In this document: positions 24,215-35,997 of the stretch, one piece after another | Layout: each line of letters begins with the position of its first letter | How positions within the stretch are numbered: the stretch's first letter is position 1 | Assembly (NCBI RefSeq): GCF_011745365.1 | Contig: NW_024468914.1 | Coordinates: 2,440,001-2,504,000 of the forward strand | Origin: Cryphonectria parasitica EP155 | Lineage: Eukaryota; Ascomycota; Sordariomycetes; Diaporthales; Cryphonectriaceae | DNA: 64,000 nucleotides | Direction of reading: 5' to 3' | Notes under the pieces: model-generated | Database searches by the model: none | Seen by the model: only the letters and a program-made list of their open reading frames with translations | Told to the model about the DNA's origin: nothing | Position numbers and translations under genes: made by a program

Positions 24215-25173
24215 TTTGTACTATGAGATGCAGACTCGCTACAATTGCGAATCTTCTAGCGTAAAAACAACCTTACTCTTTTTAATTTTTTTGGTCCTTG
24301 TGGGGGGACGAGATGTTACTCCACCGACTGGCTTGACTTTGACTGACCGACTGCCGCCTCGGACTTGGCTTTTGCGCCGGGTGGGATTGCCAATTATTCG
24401 CCGGGCCCTACCTAAGTATCAAGCCGCATTTCTACATCAGTGCAAGGCGGCGGATTAGGAAACCAGCCAACACAGCCAATCTCTGCAGACCACATCTTCA
24501 AGCAGACTCTCCTGTTGAGATTCGGCGACTTTCATAATGACTGACTACAAGAACTCCCAAAAGAATTAAGTCCGGTGCTTTATGATCCTTTCCTTCTATT
24601 TTCTTTTCCGTTTTCTTCTTCCTGCTTCTGTTTCATCCTTACACCTCGGTAAATTTCTCCTAAATCCGACGCGGCTCGAGCGCCTAGATAGATGATCGCT
24701 CCGCAGATCTCTTCTCTCTTTGCACAGATCGAACCACAACCAACCTGCAGTGAGAGCTGTGTGTGATCCTGTTTTATCGTCTGGGAAGGGGTGGGGAGGA
24801 GGAGGGGGAGGGGCGTCTCGGTGACGATGAATTTACTGGACCTCCAGGTAATAAACTCTCTTCTTGTTTGGAGCAATATCAAAAGTGATGTGGACTTTTA
24901 TGTTTCGTGGTGGCTGGTCCAATACCCTGTTAAAGATTCAGACTGCCTAATGTATGCTGGGCTGGGACGTGAGACATCAGTTGTGTTACATTTCGACGGG
25001 GTCTGCTTGCGTAATCTACTTACTCGAGGAGAGGAGGGAGTTGTTTGTTGATGGTGACCGTGCAACGTTTGGGGAACACTACATCACTTCCATCATCACA
25101 GGCAGCACGACTCAAGGGACCAGGGAGGCGGCGGTTCGGGATCCTCACTATCACGTGATTGATATTTTGAGAA

Positions 25174-25196
<23 letters not shown>
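25174..25196. repeat. (GA)n microsatellite
   Basis: About eleven GA units in the gene-free interval. Confidence 0.8.
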
Positions 25197-25204
<8 letters not shown>

Positions 25205-26441
25205 ACCTATTGTTGGGCAGGTGTGAGAGGCCGCCTTTGTTGCCTCGTTTCCAAGTCGACCATCTGAGCAGCGTGGACGCAACACTGCCTAGAAGGAGGG
25301 GGATGGCTAGCTTCAAGGTCGAGTGACCGGAAGTGCATCGCAATGCACCCCTACGGGGCACAAGGAGACATCCTAGTATGTGAAAAGAGCACGCGGAGCG
25401 AACATGCCTGGGAATAAGCCTCGCACTCGCGCCAGCCAACGAGGGTAGGTCTCTTATGATCACCTTGTTATCACGCCCAAGGTCAGGATTGTTTGATGAC
25501 CAAGTCGGCGACTATGCGAAAGTGCACCATGAGAAGTGGCCACTCAATACCTGTGAACACGGGGAAGAGAGTGAACGTCCCCCCTCCCCCCCGACCCAAC
25601 CCAGCCCCCAAACATATCGGTACGTCCGTTACGTGGGCATCCATGGATGACTATTGAGTCTGTTTGCTCGGTCTTCCTTCCAAAAAATTAGTATTTTAGG
25701 AAACTTATATATATGTAGAGGGTGTCTAATGAAAGCCATCTCTCTTTCCTTCTCCAATCAACTTGACTCACCTTCCGCTCTCTCACGAGCTCGAGATTCG
25801 GCGAGAGTGGACGTGACGGTGAGGTCTTCCGTACTGGCGTGGTCGTTTGTGCCTGAGACACAAACCTCTGCTCATGTCATAGTTGTACCACACAAGCCTC
25901 AGCCGGTGCAAACATGTCGGTCGTCCTTCTGTGCCACGGATATTGGGCTGATCTGCCATTGACCTCCGGATCTCGCCTGCTTATAACCTCCTATCACACC
26001 TGAACCAATCCGTAAGATCGACTCGATTGACATCACAATGCCCTGTACATCCTAGCAGTCAGTACAAGTGATAGTGCGTGGCGCCAATGTACAATGGAAT
26101 CACGCGGGGCTGTGTATATTCGACAGCAGTCCTGCCAATGTCTTTGTATGACCAGATTTCTGATGAAGTATATAGCCGTCCTATCAACGAGCTTCTGTGT
26201 GCCCCTGAAGAGAACATCAATCAACAAACGGCCATTATATCGAGGCCAACCCGACTGGATATCATGAAACGTTTTCCTCTCTTCTTTTCGCTGTAAACGA
26301 CATTCATCCAAAAATGAAGAAAAATTATCATCAAGGGGATGTACAAGTGCCTCCCGCCCCCCCCCCCTTCTTCCAAGAAGTGCTACACACTCGTCCATGT
26401 TTCCTTCTTCGCCTTCGTCTCCCTCCTCCTCCTCCTCCTTC

Positions 26442-27926
26442 TCACCTCTTCGGCGGCTGCCACAGACCCTTGGACGTCTCCACTACCTTGTTCACCTCCA
26501 TGCCCGGCCGCAGGCTCACAGGCACCACGTTGGTATCCAGCGGCGGGGCATCGCTCATAGCAACGTCCTCGGCCCCCGTCGTACTGCCATCACCCTGTTG
26601 CGTTGCGTAACCGGAATCCCTGCTCGCACCACCGCTGCTCGCAGAAGCAGCGTTAGCACCGGAAACGCTCACGCCGCTGTCAGCCTTGTTCACGACGGAA
26701 GCTGCAGCAGAGGGGGCCGGTGCTGCGGCAGGGCCCTTGTCGGGCTCCTTGGACCTGGCGCCGTCCATGAGACCGGCGTGCAGCTGGCCCTCGCGCAGCT
26801 TGTTGATGGCGCGGACGGTGTCGATGGCGGCGTGCAGGGTGCGGCGAGCGTTGAAGTTCTTCTTGACGGTAGGTAGGAGGTTGGCGCCCTTGTCGCCGTC
26901 GGCGCCTCCGCGGTAGCCGGCGACAAAGGGGTGCTGGAGAGCCTCGTGGGCGGTCATGCGGCGCGCGGGGTCGATGGTCAGGCAGAGGCGGATGAACTCC
27001 TTAGCCGAGTCCGAGACGCCGCGCCAGTAGTCGACGGGGGTGAAGCTGTAGTCGGCGTTGAGGATGGCCTGCATCTCCTCGAAGTCGCTGTCGCGATCGA
27101 AGGGGGTGTAGCCGCATAGCAAGAAGTAGGTGATGACGCCCAGCGCCCAGATGTCGACGGGCTTGCCGTGGCCCGTCTTCTTGAAGATCTCAGGGGCCAT
27201 GTAGCCCGGCGTGCCGCACGTCGTGGTCAACACGTGGAACTGCTCCTCGTCCATGACGCGCGACAGGCCAAAGTCGGCGATCAGGAGGTCGGCGTTGTCC
27301 TCGGGCGTGCGAAACAGGAGGTTCTCGGGCTTCAAGTCCCGGTGCACGATGCCGTGGTCATGCAGGTAGGCCACGGCCGACAACGTGGCGCGCACCAAGT
27401 CGGCGGCGTCGGCCTCATAGTAGGAGCCCTTGCGGCAGATGCGGTCGAAGAGCTCGCCGCCCAGCGCGAGGTCCGTCACCAGGTAGAGGTTGTTCATGGT
27501 CTCGAAGTAGTCGACGAGGGTGAGAATATTCTGGTGACCCATGGACACCTTCTTGAGCACGGCAATCTCGTTGCGCACCTATTCGATCAAGGGACAGGCG
27601 GTCAGTCAATGTCTTTCCTTTTCTCTCCCTCCTTTCTCTTTCTCTATCCCCTTCGTGATGATCATCCACTTGTGAGAGGGGCAGGAGGGGAGCGAAGGGG
27701 GATACGACAAGAGGAGACAAATGCGCACCATGTGTTCCCTCCCTGACATCAACCTCTTATTGATCACCTTGGCGGCATAGTACCGTCCAGTGTCGATGTG
27801 TACGCATTCCTTGACCACCGAGTATGACCCTGCTCCTAATGTCTTGCCAACCTTGTACCGGCAAGGTTGTATCTGGGGCTGCTGGGCGGCGTTGGCACCA
27901 GCTTGTTGTTGGACAGCTGCAGCCAT
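26442..27926 (-). CDS. Calcium/calmodulin-dependent protein kinase (CaMKI type)
   Basis: Exons 27729-27926 and 26442-27578 (intron of 150 bases, CTGAC branch, TAG acceptor) encode 444 residues. The Ser/Thr kinase domain begins near residue 22: Gly loop GKTLGAGSYSVV, catalytic Lys in YAAKVINKRL (K53), HRDLKPEN with Asp at about 147, DFGLS at about 168, and TTTCGTPGYMAPE, in which a Thr matches the CaMKK-phosphorylated activation-loop site. After the domain, NLLPTVKKNFNARRTLHAAI fits the autoinhibitory/calmodulin-binding segment. The tail is Ser/Ala/Pro-rich. By family it is activated by Ca2+/calmodulin and acts in the cytosol on stress and growth signalling. It is close to fungal Cmk1/CmkA, but I cannot choose the orthologue with certainty. 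Confidence 0.9.
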
Positions 27927-29238
27927 TGTTGGTCGTCGCCGTCAAGATCGTGTCTCCCTTGTTTCGTGCAAAGTGTATCGATGGAGGGAGGAGGGAAGGA
28001 GGGGGACGAGGTAGGAGGCAGAGGGAGTCAGAGCGTTCGCGAGGTTGATGTCTGGCTCGTCGCCCCGCTATTGCAATCGAGCCGTTGTCAGGCGGTTATC
28101 GGAGGGTTTTTGTCTGGTGGCTGTTGAGTCCAGTAGGATCGCAGTTTGACAACAACAAAGAAGAGGTCGAGGTTACGGTTTGTGGGTGCGTTCGGTAACG
28201 GTGGAACTCCTCGAGTTGGTTCTGTGTCCTGTTGGTCGTGTGCAGGTCTTCCTCCCCTTCAATTCAGTATGATCTGTCTTGGCTGGAAATGAAGGGACAG
28301 GAAAGTTGAATGTCCAGGGTCTTTTTCCCGCTGCGGGAGATAAGTGAGGTGGCCTAGCCAGGAGATTGTGGGTCGCGCCTTCTCCGTCTTATTTTACCCC
28401 AGGGTGTCTAGTCCAGAACACAAGAGCACACAGACACAAACAGCCTGTGAGGCAATCAAAGTGGGAGGCGGGAAAAAATTGGATGACCTTGCGCGGGGGG
28501 GGGTTCTTTATTGTCTTTTGAGACAAGGCCTGGACTGGGGTCTTTCTTGTGGCAGCAGTATAAAAAAACACCAAGAGATACGAGATGAGGGGAAGGCGAA
28601 GAAAACGTATTTCGCGAAGATAAGTTGCACAAGAATTTGTGACAGGACGAGGATTAAAGGTCTAGAAGTAGTACAAAGTACATGGTTGTAGAGGTGGTAT
28701 CACTGTCTGTCAGCCGCAGCACCCATAGAGCAAGAAGAAGATAAAGAAGAGAGAAGAGAGAAAAAGACTTGTTGCGCCCGCTGCCCCTCATTATCACGGG
28801 CCAATTGAACGTTTGATTATCTCACTGCCTGCAACACCCGTGTACGACTTGCATGGATGCAGTGCCAGATTTTCTCCAGATCTGGAACAGCCTTTGTCAA
28901 ATTCTTGAGTTGAGATCATCTGCATGACCTTAGATTTTGATTCTTTTATATTATCAATGTTTGTTGATTTTCCTCCCCTTCTTACGACATAACCCCGTGT
29001 ACATGAGATTTAATTTTTTTTCTTAAGGATGTCTTGAAATCGGCCGTTGAACCTAGATCTTCCTACTATAGTCTATACTGTGGTACCCCCCTGAGGTGGT
29101 CTACAGCCGTCATCCTGGCGCTCGCGTCTGACCGCCAACCAGCTACAAGAAGTAAGCCTTGCGGCCCAACCACCACAGCCAAGAGATCTAGGCCGGAGAG
29201 AGTCTAATGGACAGACACCCGTCAGACAGGCGGTCACT
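27927..29238. promoter_or_regulatory. Upstream region of the CaMK gene
   Basis: 1.3 kb between the kinase start and the 3' end of the next minus-strand gene; must contain the kinase promoter and leader. G-rich run at 28496-28504 and AT-rich stretch at 28920-29030. No gene seen. Confidence 0.45.
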
Positions 29239-30004
29239 TTAGCAGTCTCCCTTCCGAGCCTGCTTCTTGGAGCTCTGGAATTTTTTCGACTTGAGCCTCG
29301 CCTCACGCGCCGACTTCTCCCTGTCACAAGATCTCAGCACACATTTGTCCTCGGCTCATTGGGCAGTGGAGGGTGAACGCAACAACGGTGCGCACTTACA
29401 GGCCCTGGTGTTTTCGTTTCTTCTCGGCGCTCGTGTCGCCAGGCACGGTGTCGCTGTACATCCTGTACAGCTCCTCAAGCAGCTTGGACTTGTTCTCCTC
29501 GGCATTGGCGTCCCTATCCCGTGACGTCTGTGCATGGAAGGCGAGGCCGTCCTTGTTCCTAACGTAGTGCTTCGACAACCGAAGGGGAGAATGCAGCAGT
29601 TTTGGGAGGACTCCCATGAGCTCTGAGATGGACCAGGTTGTGATAGCTTTGCTCTCAGTCCTGAGGGGGGAAAAGCGTGGTTAGTGCCATGCGCATTCTG
29701 GGCCAATGGCAGGCTGACGGAGGGGAGAGGAGGAGGGACGGGGGGCAACAAACTTGTTCACATGTTGCCCTCCTGGACCGCTTGACCGGGCAAACGTGGT
29801 GGTACCCCTAGGGAGCGAAGCCTCGCTGACACTTTGTCGCCACTTTCTAGCCTCTGCCAAATCTGCAGGGTCGAAAGACGCCTCGAACGCTTGAAATCTG
29901 GCCAGCCTCTTCCATGGTGCCAGTTGGACGGACAAGAGAGGCGTGAGAGCAGCTCGGTACCGGTAGATGAGACTTGGCAGCCTCATCAGAGAAGGACTGA
30001 TCAT
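29239..30004 (-). CDS. Mitochondrial class I release-factor-like protein (GGQ domain, Pth4/ICT1 type)
   Basis: Exons 29754-30004, 29400-29660 and 29239-29320 (introns of 93 and 79 bases) encode 197 residues. The GGQ motif lies at about residues 78-80 in FARSSGPGGQHVNK and continues across the intron as TESKAITTWS; this is the peptidyl-tRNA hydrolase loop of class I release factors. There is no codon-recognition domain. The C-terminus is strongly basic (SAREARLKSKKFQSSKKQ), as in ICT1/YaeJ-like rescue factors that use a basic tail to enter the ribosome. The N-terminus (MISPSLMRLPSLIYRYRAAL) is basic, hydroxylated and lacks acids, fitting a mitochondrial presequence. Likely job: rescue of stalled mitoribosomes. 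The start at 30004 is the first ATG in frame; 29986 is an alternative. Divergent from NAB3. Confidence 0.87.
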
Positions 30005-30752
30005 CACGACATCATCGTAAGCCCTGTTTAGGGGCACAGCCTGGATGGGCTCAATTGATACTGTCGAGAAAGTGAGCGAGTCTGGGACAAGTATTGTGAG
30101 TCTCTGATCTAAGCCTCCATGGTTACATGGTTAGCACCATAGTAGAAAAATACCCCAAGATCGCAGGCTTAGTCACACATCTTGGCACCAAAATATGAGG
30201 CTGATTGCCAGCTCTGCACTTAGCTTCTTGGGGTTTAGCCTGGTTGCCTGCCGGGCTACTACTTTTTGTTTTCTGCAGTTTTCACGGCAGCCACTTCTGG
30301 TCCCTCCTCCGTCATTGTACTGCCCAACCAACTCTCTCCGTCCTTTTGTTCCTCCTTCCATTCAGGTGCCACTTCTTGCCAACAAGTCATCGATCTTGTA
30401 CTGCTCAACCACGCTGCTGTGACTGTGTAAATCTTCTCCACACATACATGAGGCTGCCCTCATCATCAAAACAAAGCCCTTGCTTGTTCTCTTCAACCTC
30501 AAGAGAAGCAGCTTCCCTTTCCCACCCCACTTTGGTGCAGAGCACAATCCATCACCAGGGCCTGCCATCTCACAACCTGTCTCACCTTGGACCTGACAAA
30601 CCTAAGTTGTCCCCCTTCTACACCCTCCTCTCTACTCGACCATAATGAGATTGTCCTTGTCCCAGTAGCCAGTCACCAACCTCTCTGTCTTTCTGGCCAC
30701 CCTCTCTGGCCATCCAAATTCACCAACACACCTTTTTTTTTTTTTTTTTTTG
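30005..30752. promoter_or_regulatory. Divergent promoter, GGQ protein / NAB3, with poly(T) leader
   Basis: 748 bases between divergent starts. A run of about twenty T at 30732-30751 ends immediately before the chosen NAB3 ATG, and the 300 bases before it are C/T-rich. No coding potential is supported. Confidence 0.5.
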
Positions 30753-33682
30753 ATGACGGACGAGAACCCCGAAATCGTGGCAGCCGCCAGCCTCAGCCCG
30801 GTCTCGCCACGTCCTCTCCATAACACATACACCCTACCACAGGTTCTTCCTGATCTTCAGCACCAGGCTGAGAACGCAGACGTAGTTCCTCTCGAGCCCA
30901 CCACTTTTCGCACAGCAGCCGCAGCCATGGCGACCGGTCAGCCTGAACAGATCGACCCCGTCAACGAGCCTGTCGTCGAGGGCGCCGACGACGTGGATGC
31001 TGCTGCCGAGTCTGACGATGCCAGCATAGCCGACAATGAGAGCTTCGACTACGACGGCAGCGAGGGCGTAGACGGCCAGGAGCAGGGAGACGGCGCGCAC
31101 CAGGTCGCGTCGCAGGAGACTGCTGACGACTATGCGAGGACCTTTGATTCTCCTGGGCATGAACAACAAGCCGAGGTCGAGATCGAGAATGCGAATGCAG
31201 GAGAGCAGGATCAGCAGTCGACTCATCAAGATTTTGTATCAAATGCGCCAGAATCCATGATCATTTCCCAGCAGCCTGACCAGCCTGATGCCGTGCCAGC
31301 GCGGTCTGATCCAGCAGCCCAGCAGCCCGCTCCCGCTGATGCCCAAGCTCCCGGCCTTGTCGCAGAAGAACCCCAGCCCAGTCAAGCCACAAGCCTTACC
31401 CAGGAAGCTATTGCGCCACGCCCCATCGAGAACGGTGGCGAGCAGCAGCCCGTCCCAGGTCCCCAAGAGGCCATGCCAGATGCCATCAGTTCTCCCACAC
31501 TTCCTCCAACCCACCAGCAGCCGGTGTCGTCCCAGCCAGACGAGATAGAGCCTAATGTCAAGCCCGACGGGGCTGCTGTCCAGGTGGAGCAGGGAGGAGC
31601 AGAGAAGATTGTCGATGTCCAGCCCAAGAACGAGGATGTCGAGATGACCGCCGACAGTCCTGCCGATGCCACTTCCCTTGACATCCAGAAGCTCGTCGAT
31701 GAGATCACTGCCAAGGCAGAAGCCACCGACCAGCCGTCAACTGCCGACAAGCCTGCTGCCACTGTCCAGTCTACCACACCATCACCCACAGATGCAGTAG
31801 ACCTGTCTTCTCTTCCTCCCAAGCCTGCTCTGACCCAGGAGCAGTCCAAGCAGACTTTCACTCCAGCTACTTATCAACATGCCTCCTTGCCCAGCGCACC
31901 AAGCTTTGCCACGCCTGCCACCGCCGGGCCTCCCCAGTCCTCCTTTGCCAGCAGCAGTGCCGCCCCAGGCATGCCTCAATCCCAGACCTTCAATGCCACC
32001 CCCTCTTTTGCCTCTTTCCCCAACGTCTTTCCACCTGGCACCGCCCCGCAGCAGCCGCCGCCGCAGCAGCAGCAGCAGCAGACTCCTGGACAAGAGGAAT
32101 CCGGACTGCAGCAGTCGTACGATGAGTTTCTAGCAGATGAGAGAAAACATATGGCTGAGGCCAAATGGGAGCGCTTTCCGGAAGGGTCTCGAATCTTCAT
32201 CGGTACGCCTTGCCCCACCCCCCGGTGCGTTCTGATCCGTCTTTGAGCTGACGAGAGTACAGGTAATTTGTCTCAGGAACGCGTCTCAAAGAGAGATGTC
32301 TTTGAGTTGTTTGCTCGACACGGTCGGCTCGCACAGATCTCCCTCAAGTCTGCCTATGGATTCGTCCAATACCATACTGTTGCTGACGCTACATCTGCCA
32401 TGAGTGCTCTCCAGGGGACCGAGGTTAAAGGTCGCAAAATTAGTACGTTGTTCTGAATCAGTCTATCGCTTTGAGACTCGCATTAACTCCTCCACCAGAT
32501 CTAGAGATCTCGAGAACACAGAAGACAAAGAAGGACCGCGACCATTCTCCTTCAGGGGAGCGCAGAAATCGTGGTGAGCGAGGTGGTCGCAATGCGGATC
32601 GCAACAACGGTGATCGTTACGAGGGACGCAGTGGCGGGCGCCGGGACGAGTTTCGCCAGGGACGGTCCCCATCTCCAAGACGAGGAGACCACCGCGGAAG
32701 ACAGGATAGCTACGCCAGAGAACGTGGTCAACACGACACATACAGCCGCAAGCGATCGCGATCTCCCGACACCTATCAGCGACATGATTCGTATCGGCGA
32801 CGGAGCCCAAGCCCGTATGGACGCGGCCGCCAGGAGACTGATCAGCTCGACATTCCTCGTCGGTATGGCAGTGACGTGCCCGACGTGCAGATCCTGCTGA
32901 TGCAGGAGGTCCATAACGACTTTGTCGACTGGGTGCAGCGGGCCTTCTGGGAGCGTGGTCTAAAGGCGCATGCTATGTTCCTGAGTCCTCGTCTGCCTCG
33001 AGATGCGGTCATCCAGCGACAGGTGCTGGAGGGCGTCCACGGTGTGGTGGAGCTGGACATGCGAGCGCAGAACACGGCCAAGATCTCGCTCCAGGTCTTT
33101 GACAGGTCTGCCGGTAACAATGTCAGATTTGACCAGTACCAGGAGCTGGACCCCCCCATCGCCGCACAGCTTGTTCTGCGAACAAAAGGGTCTGCCCCAC
33201 AGCAGCCAGCGTACCCTTCACAACCACAGCCTGGGTACCCGTCTCAGCCCTATGGGATGCCGGCGGCGGCCTACCCTGCATACGCACAGCCGCCACTCCA
33301 GCAGCCACCTGTGGCCGCCGCACCAGATGTGGCAAGTCTCGTTGGCCAGCTGAGTCAGATGCCTGGTGTCGATAACTCGGCAATCCAGGCAATTCTTTCC
33401 TCTCTTCAGCAGCCTGCGCCTTCGCACACGCCGGCTTTGGGTCAAGCCCACCATGCGCCACCTCCTGCTGTGCCATCTACGCAAATGGATCTGAACGCCC
33501 TCATCAGCAACATCTCTGCGGCCTCTGCCAATCCTGGCCAGCCTCTGATGGCTCTGCCCGGATACGCTGCCCCTCCCTACCAGCAGGGCAACCGTGGACC
33601 TCATCAGCCTGTCGCAGGCTCATCAGACCCTGCCCGAGACGTCGAAAACATCATGGCTACGCTTGCTAGATACCGGCAGTAA
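30753..33682 (+). CDS. NAB3: Nab3-like RNA-binding protein (Nrd1-Nab3 type, RRM)
   Basis: Exons 30753-32202, 32263-32442 and 32499-33682 (introns of 60 and 56 bases) encode 937 residues. Nab3 binds nascent RNA with Nrd1 and Sen1 to terminate short non-coding Pol II transcripts in yeast; in filamentous fungi the role is less certain. The N-terminal ~470 residues are acidic, then Pro/Gln-rich. The single RRM is assembled across both introns: SRIFIGNLSQERVSKRDVF (RNP2-like IFIGNL) and SAYGFVQY (RNP1-like), ending KGRKINLEI. It is followed by an Arg/Ser/Asp-rich stretch, a conserved block (VPDVQILLMQEVHNDFVDWV) that resembles the anticodon-binding-like fold described for NCOA5/Nab3 relatives, and a Gln/Pro/Ala-rich C-terminus. 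ATG at 30753 is the first after the poly(T) run; ATG at 30927 has a stronger context and would remove 58 residues. Confidence 0.87.
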
Positions 33683-34746
33683 TGTCGTGTTCCAGCCTAG
33701 ACCAAGAACCATAGCAGACGGCGAGAGTGATAGAACGGATTCTGTTGACCCGAATATCAAGACGCCACTTGTCGCCACGGTAGTTCTGATCCTCTTGATA
33801 CTAGAATATAATCAGGCTCTTTGGAAAGACGATGGAGTAATAAGTAGTTCCAGAGATGACCACCATCACGTCCTATGGACAGACTGGGTGTCGGGTCAAG
33901 AAAAATGAGCCGGTGCCGGGCGGGGTCCAAACGATGGCAGGAGGAGACCCTTCTCCCGCAACGGACGCTTCATAGACGATGAAGATCCTCAAAGCCACAG
34001 ACAACCAACCTGTCGAGAATGGCAGGGGCAATTCAACTAGCCATGCCCCTCTTGTGATGGATGACTTACTGTAGAATCCAGGGCACAGGGGGTAGAAGTT
34101 TAATACATTTGTTGTGCTTTTTCACAGGCGCAAATCTTGCATGAGCGTGATTAATCACTAGCCCTTATGGTCCTGACGCCATGATGGTTACGGCTTTACC
34201 ATACTCGTCGAGATATTTCGAGGACCTGCGCGGCGGAACGTGACTATTGCCACAACAGTAAGAATGGTCTGTCGATTTCGCCAGAAATACTTATGCGTAT
34301 CTCGAAGCACTTTAACTTGGGGAACCCCCTTGGGCTGGCACACATACTGTGGGCAAAGACGGCGGCCAGCTCCAGCAGCAACACATGAACCTTAACCGGG
34401 CGAACCCTTTTGAGGGGTTGGATCAGGAAATGCACGCTCGCACTTAGTATTAGACAGGAGATTATCGTTATATTCTCGCCGACTTCTCTGTCAATACTGT
34501 CATGGGTTAGTATTGAACCCGTTTTGAGACGAGACTGGTAATTTCTTGTTTCTATACAATGACTGTCTATATCTTTACAACATTTTTCATGTATCCGCGC
34601 CCTGAGAACGCCGCGAGATATGCTCGGATTTTGAACCCCTGTAAATTTTTCTGTTCCCCTTCTCCTTCCGTTGCAAAGCCATAGCCAATCGAAGCTCGAT
34701 AGTAGCACATGGCGTGACCGAGTAGACGACTTCTCCTCCTGTGTTC
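33683..34746. other. Convergent intergenic region, NAB3 / LETM1-like
   Basis: 1.06 kb between convergent genes. One 173-codon minus-strand open frame (34244-34765) overlaps the LETM1-like stop and has no recognisable domain; I do not call it. Confidence 0.45.
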
Positions 34747-35997
34747 CTACAAGTAACGATCCCACGCGGCAGAGTGGTCCCTAGCAAAAGCACGCACCCG
34801 CGCCTTGTCCAACCCGCCAGGCCTCCCCAGCACCAGCATGGCCGCGACGAGCACAGACCTCTCCGTCACCCCACGTGCCTCGGAAGAATCACCTGCCGCC
34901 CTCGTCACCGCCAGCCACTGCCGCAAATCCTCCCTAGCATCCTCAACGTCCCGCCCCAGCACGTCGAGGCCCCGATCCTCGCACGCCAGCCTCACCTCCT
35001 CGCCCTCCAGCACGGCAGCGCCGCCCGCCTGTGCGAGCAGCGCGTCGTCCTCTGCCAGGAACGCCAGGTGGCCGTGCAGCCTACGGCGCGCGAGAAAGGC
35101 GACCGCCGCGTCGGGGAGGGCGAGGCGGTCCCACAGCGGAGAGACGAGGCCGAGCGACCGTGCAATGTGCGACGCAGCGCGCGCCGGGTCGAGGGCGGCG
35201 GAGCGCACCTTCTCCTCGTCCTCTTCCTCCTCCCCTTCCTCCTCATCGTGCAGCCGTGCGGCCGAGGTGGCGCGCCTCGTCTCGGCGCGGCGGCGCAGCA
35301 ATTCAACCTGGCGCGGGATGCGGCAGGTCAAGGGCACGACGCCGGGGAAGCCGAGGACGATGAATGGGGTGAGCTCGCCGCAGACGAGCAGGACGAGGGC
35401 GAAGAGGGGCAGGCGGCGGACGTCGTGGCGCCAGCGGCGGTGCAGGAGGAGGGTCGAGCGGGTGGTGGTGCCGACGGCGCGGATGGTGGCCGGGGTGGTG
35501 GCGCTGCTCGAGGTGTCAGAGCGCGGGATGCCGGAGGCTGTGTCTAGGGACCAGACGAGGCGGGTGTTGAGGTAGATGTTTCGCAGACCTGTCTTGTAGA
35601 AGGTGAGGTAGGCCTTGCCTGTGGCGAAGAGGTGCTTGAAGGTGCTCGTGTCGGGCCCGCGGGTTGGGAGCTCGAGGGGCGGAGGGCGCGTGGTCGAGGG
35701 TGGGTTGGCAGCGGTGGATGAGGAAGTGGTGGCGGTGATTGTGGTTGTTGTGGTTGTGGTGAGGACGCCTTTACCTGCTCCTGGTATCCTACTGGGGTGT
35801 GATGGTTGCTCTATCGAGAGGAGTAAGGTTGTTGAACTGAAGGACCGCGACGACGCGGTGCGTGGGAGTTGTCCAAGCAGACATGCCTGGACGTATTGCC
35901 GGGGAGAGGCATGGCGAAAGGCCGTGTAACCTGGTTGTAGGCTCGTTTGGACGCTAACGGCGGTGCGCAGAATGCGCAATTGGGTTGTTGGTATCAT
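34747..35997 (-). CDS. LETM1-like mitochondrial inner membrane protein
   Basis: Single exon, 416 residues from ATG at 35997. The N-terminus (MIPTTQLRILRTAVSVQTSL, then RTASSRSFSSTTLLL) is basic and Ser-rich, a likely mitochondrial presequence. After a Thr-rich linker comes TFKHLFATGKAYLTFYKTGL and, at about residues 196-222, a hydrophobic helix RLPLFALVLLVCGELTPFIV followed by VVPLTCRIP; this R-x-x-P-F...GEL.P layout is that of the LETM1/Mdm38 membrane segment and start of the ribosome-binding domain. Proteins of the family affect mitochondrial K+/H+ exchange and bind mitoribosomes at the inner membrane. An acidic run (HDEEEGEEEEDEE) is inserted near residue 250, and the C-terminal part is more diverged than canonical LETM1, so this is probably a LETM1-like paralogue and not Mdm38 itself. 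Confidence 0.78.
   Translation of the reverse strand: MIPTTQLRILRTAVSVQTSLQPGYTAFRHASPRQYVQACLLGQLPRTASSRSFSSTTLLLSIEQPSHPSRIPGAGKGVLTTTTTTTITATTSSSTAANPPSTTRPPPLELPTRGPDTSTFKHLFATGKAYLTFYKTGLRNIYLNTRLVWSLDTASGIPRSDTSSSATTPATIRAVGTTTRSTLLLHRRWRHDVRRLPLFALVLLVCGELTPFIVLGFPGVVPLTCRIPRQVELLRRRAETRRATSAARLHDEEEGEEEEDEEKVRSAALDPARAASHIARSLGLVSPLWDRLALPDAAVAFLARRRLHGHLAFLAEDDALLAQAGGAAVLEGEEVRLACEDRGLDVLGRDVEDAREDLRQWLAVTRAAGDSSEARGVTERSVLVAAMLVLGRPGGLDKARVRAFARDHSAAWDRYL

Larger units (their letters stand above)
19823..26441. other. Long gene-free interval upstream of AUR1
   Basis: 6.6 kb between the AUR1 start codon and the 3' end of the kinase gene. No open frame here has recognisable domains, and most overlap one another on both strands. 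The longest (23414-24226, 270 codons) is made of low-complexity residues including a Cys run from CTG repeats, and is rejected as a gene. The interval contains A/T runs (20160, 20640, 22250), CTG, CA and GA microsatellites and C/G runs. Part may be AUR1 promoter and 5' leader, or a non-coding transcript; none of this can be shown from sequence. Confidence 0.45.

Noticed and set aside
23414..24226. 270-codon plus-strand open frame
   Set aside because: Composition is low complexity (Cys run from CTG repeats, His-Thr run from CA repeats), opposite-strand frames overlap it, and no domain is visible.
34244..34765. 173-codon minus-strand frame between NAB3 and the LETM1-like gene
   Set aside because: Lacks domain content and overlaps the end of the LETM1-like coding sequence.
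34741..35575. Plus-strand frames over the LETM1-like gene
   Set aside because: Arg/Ala/Pro-rich translations typical of antisense of GC-rich coding DNA.
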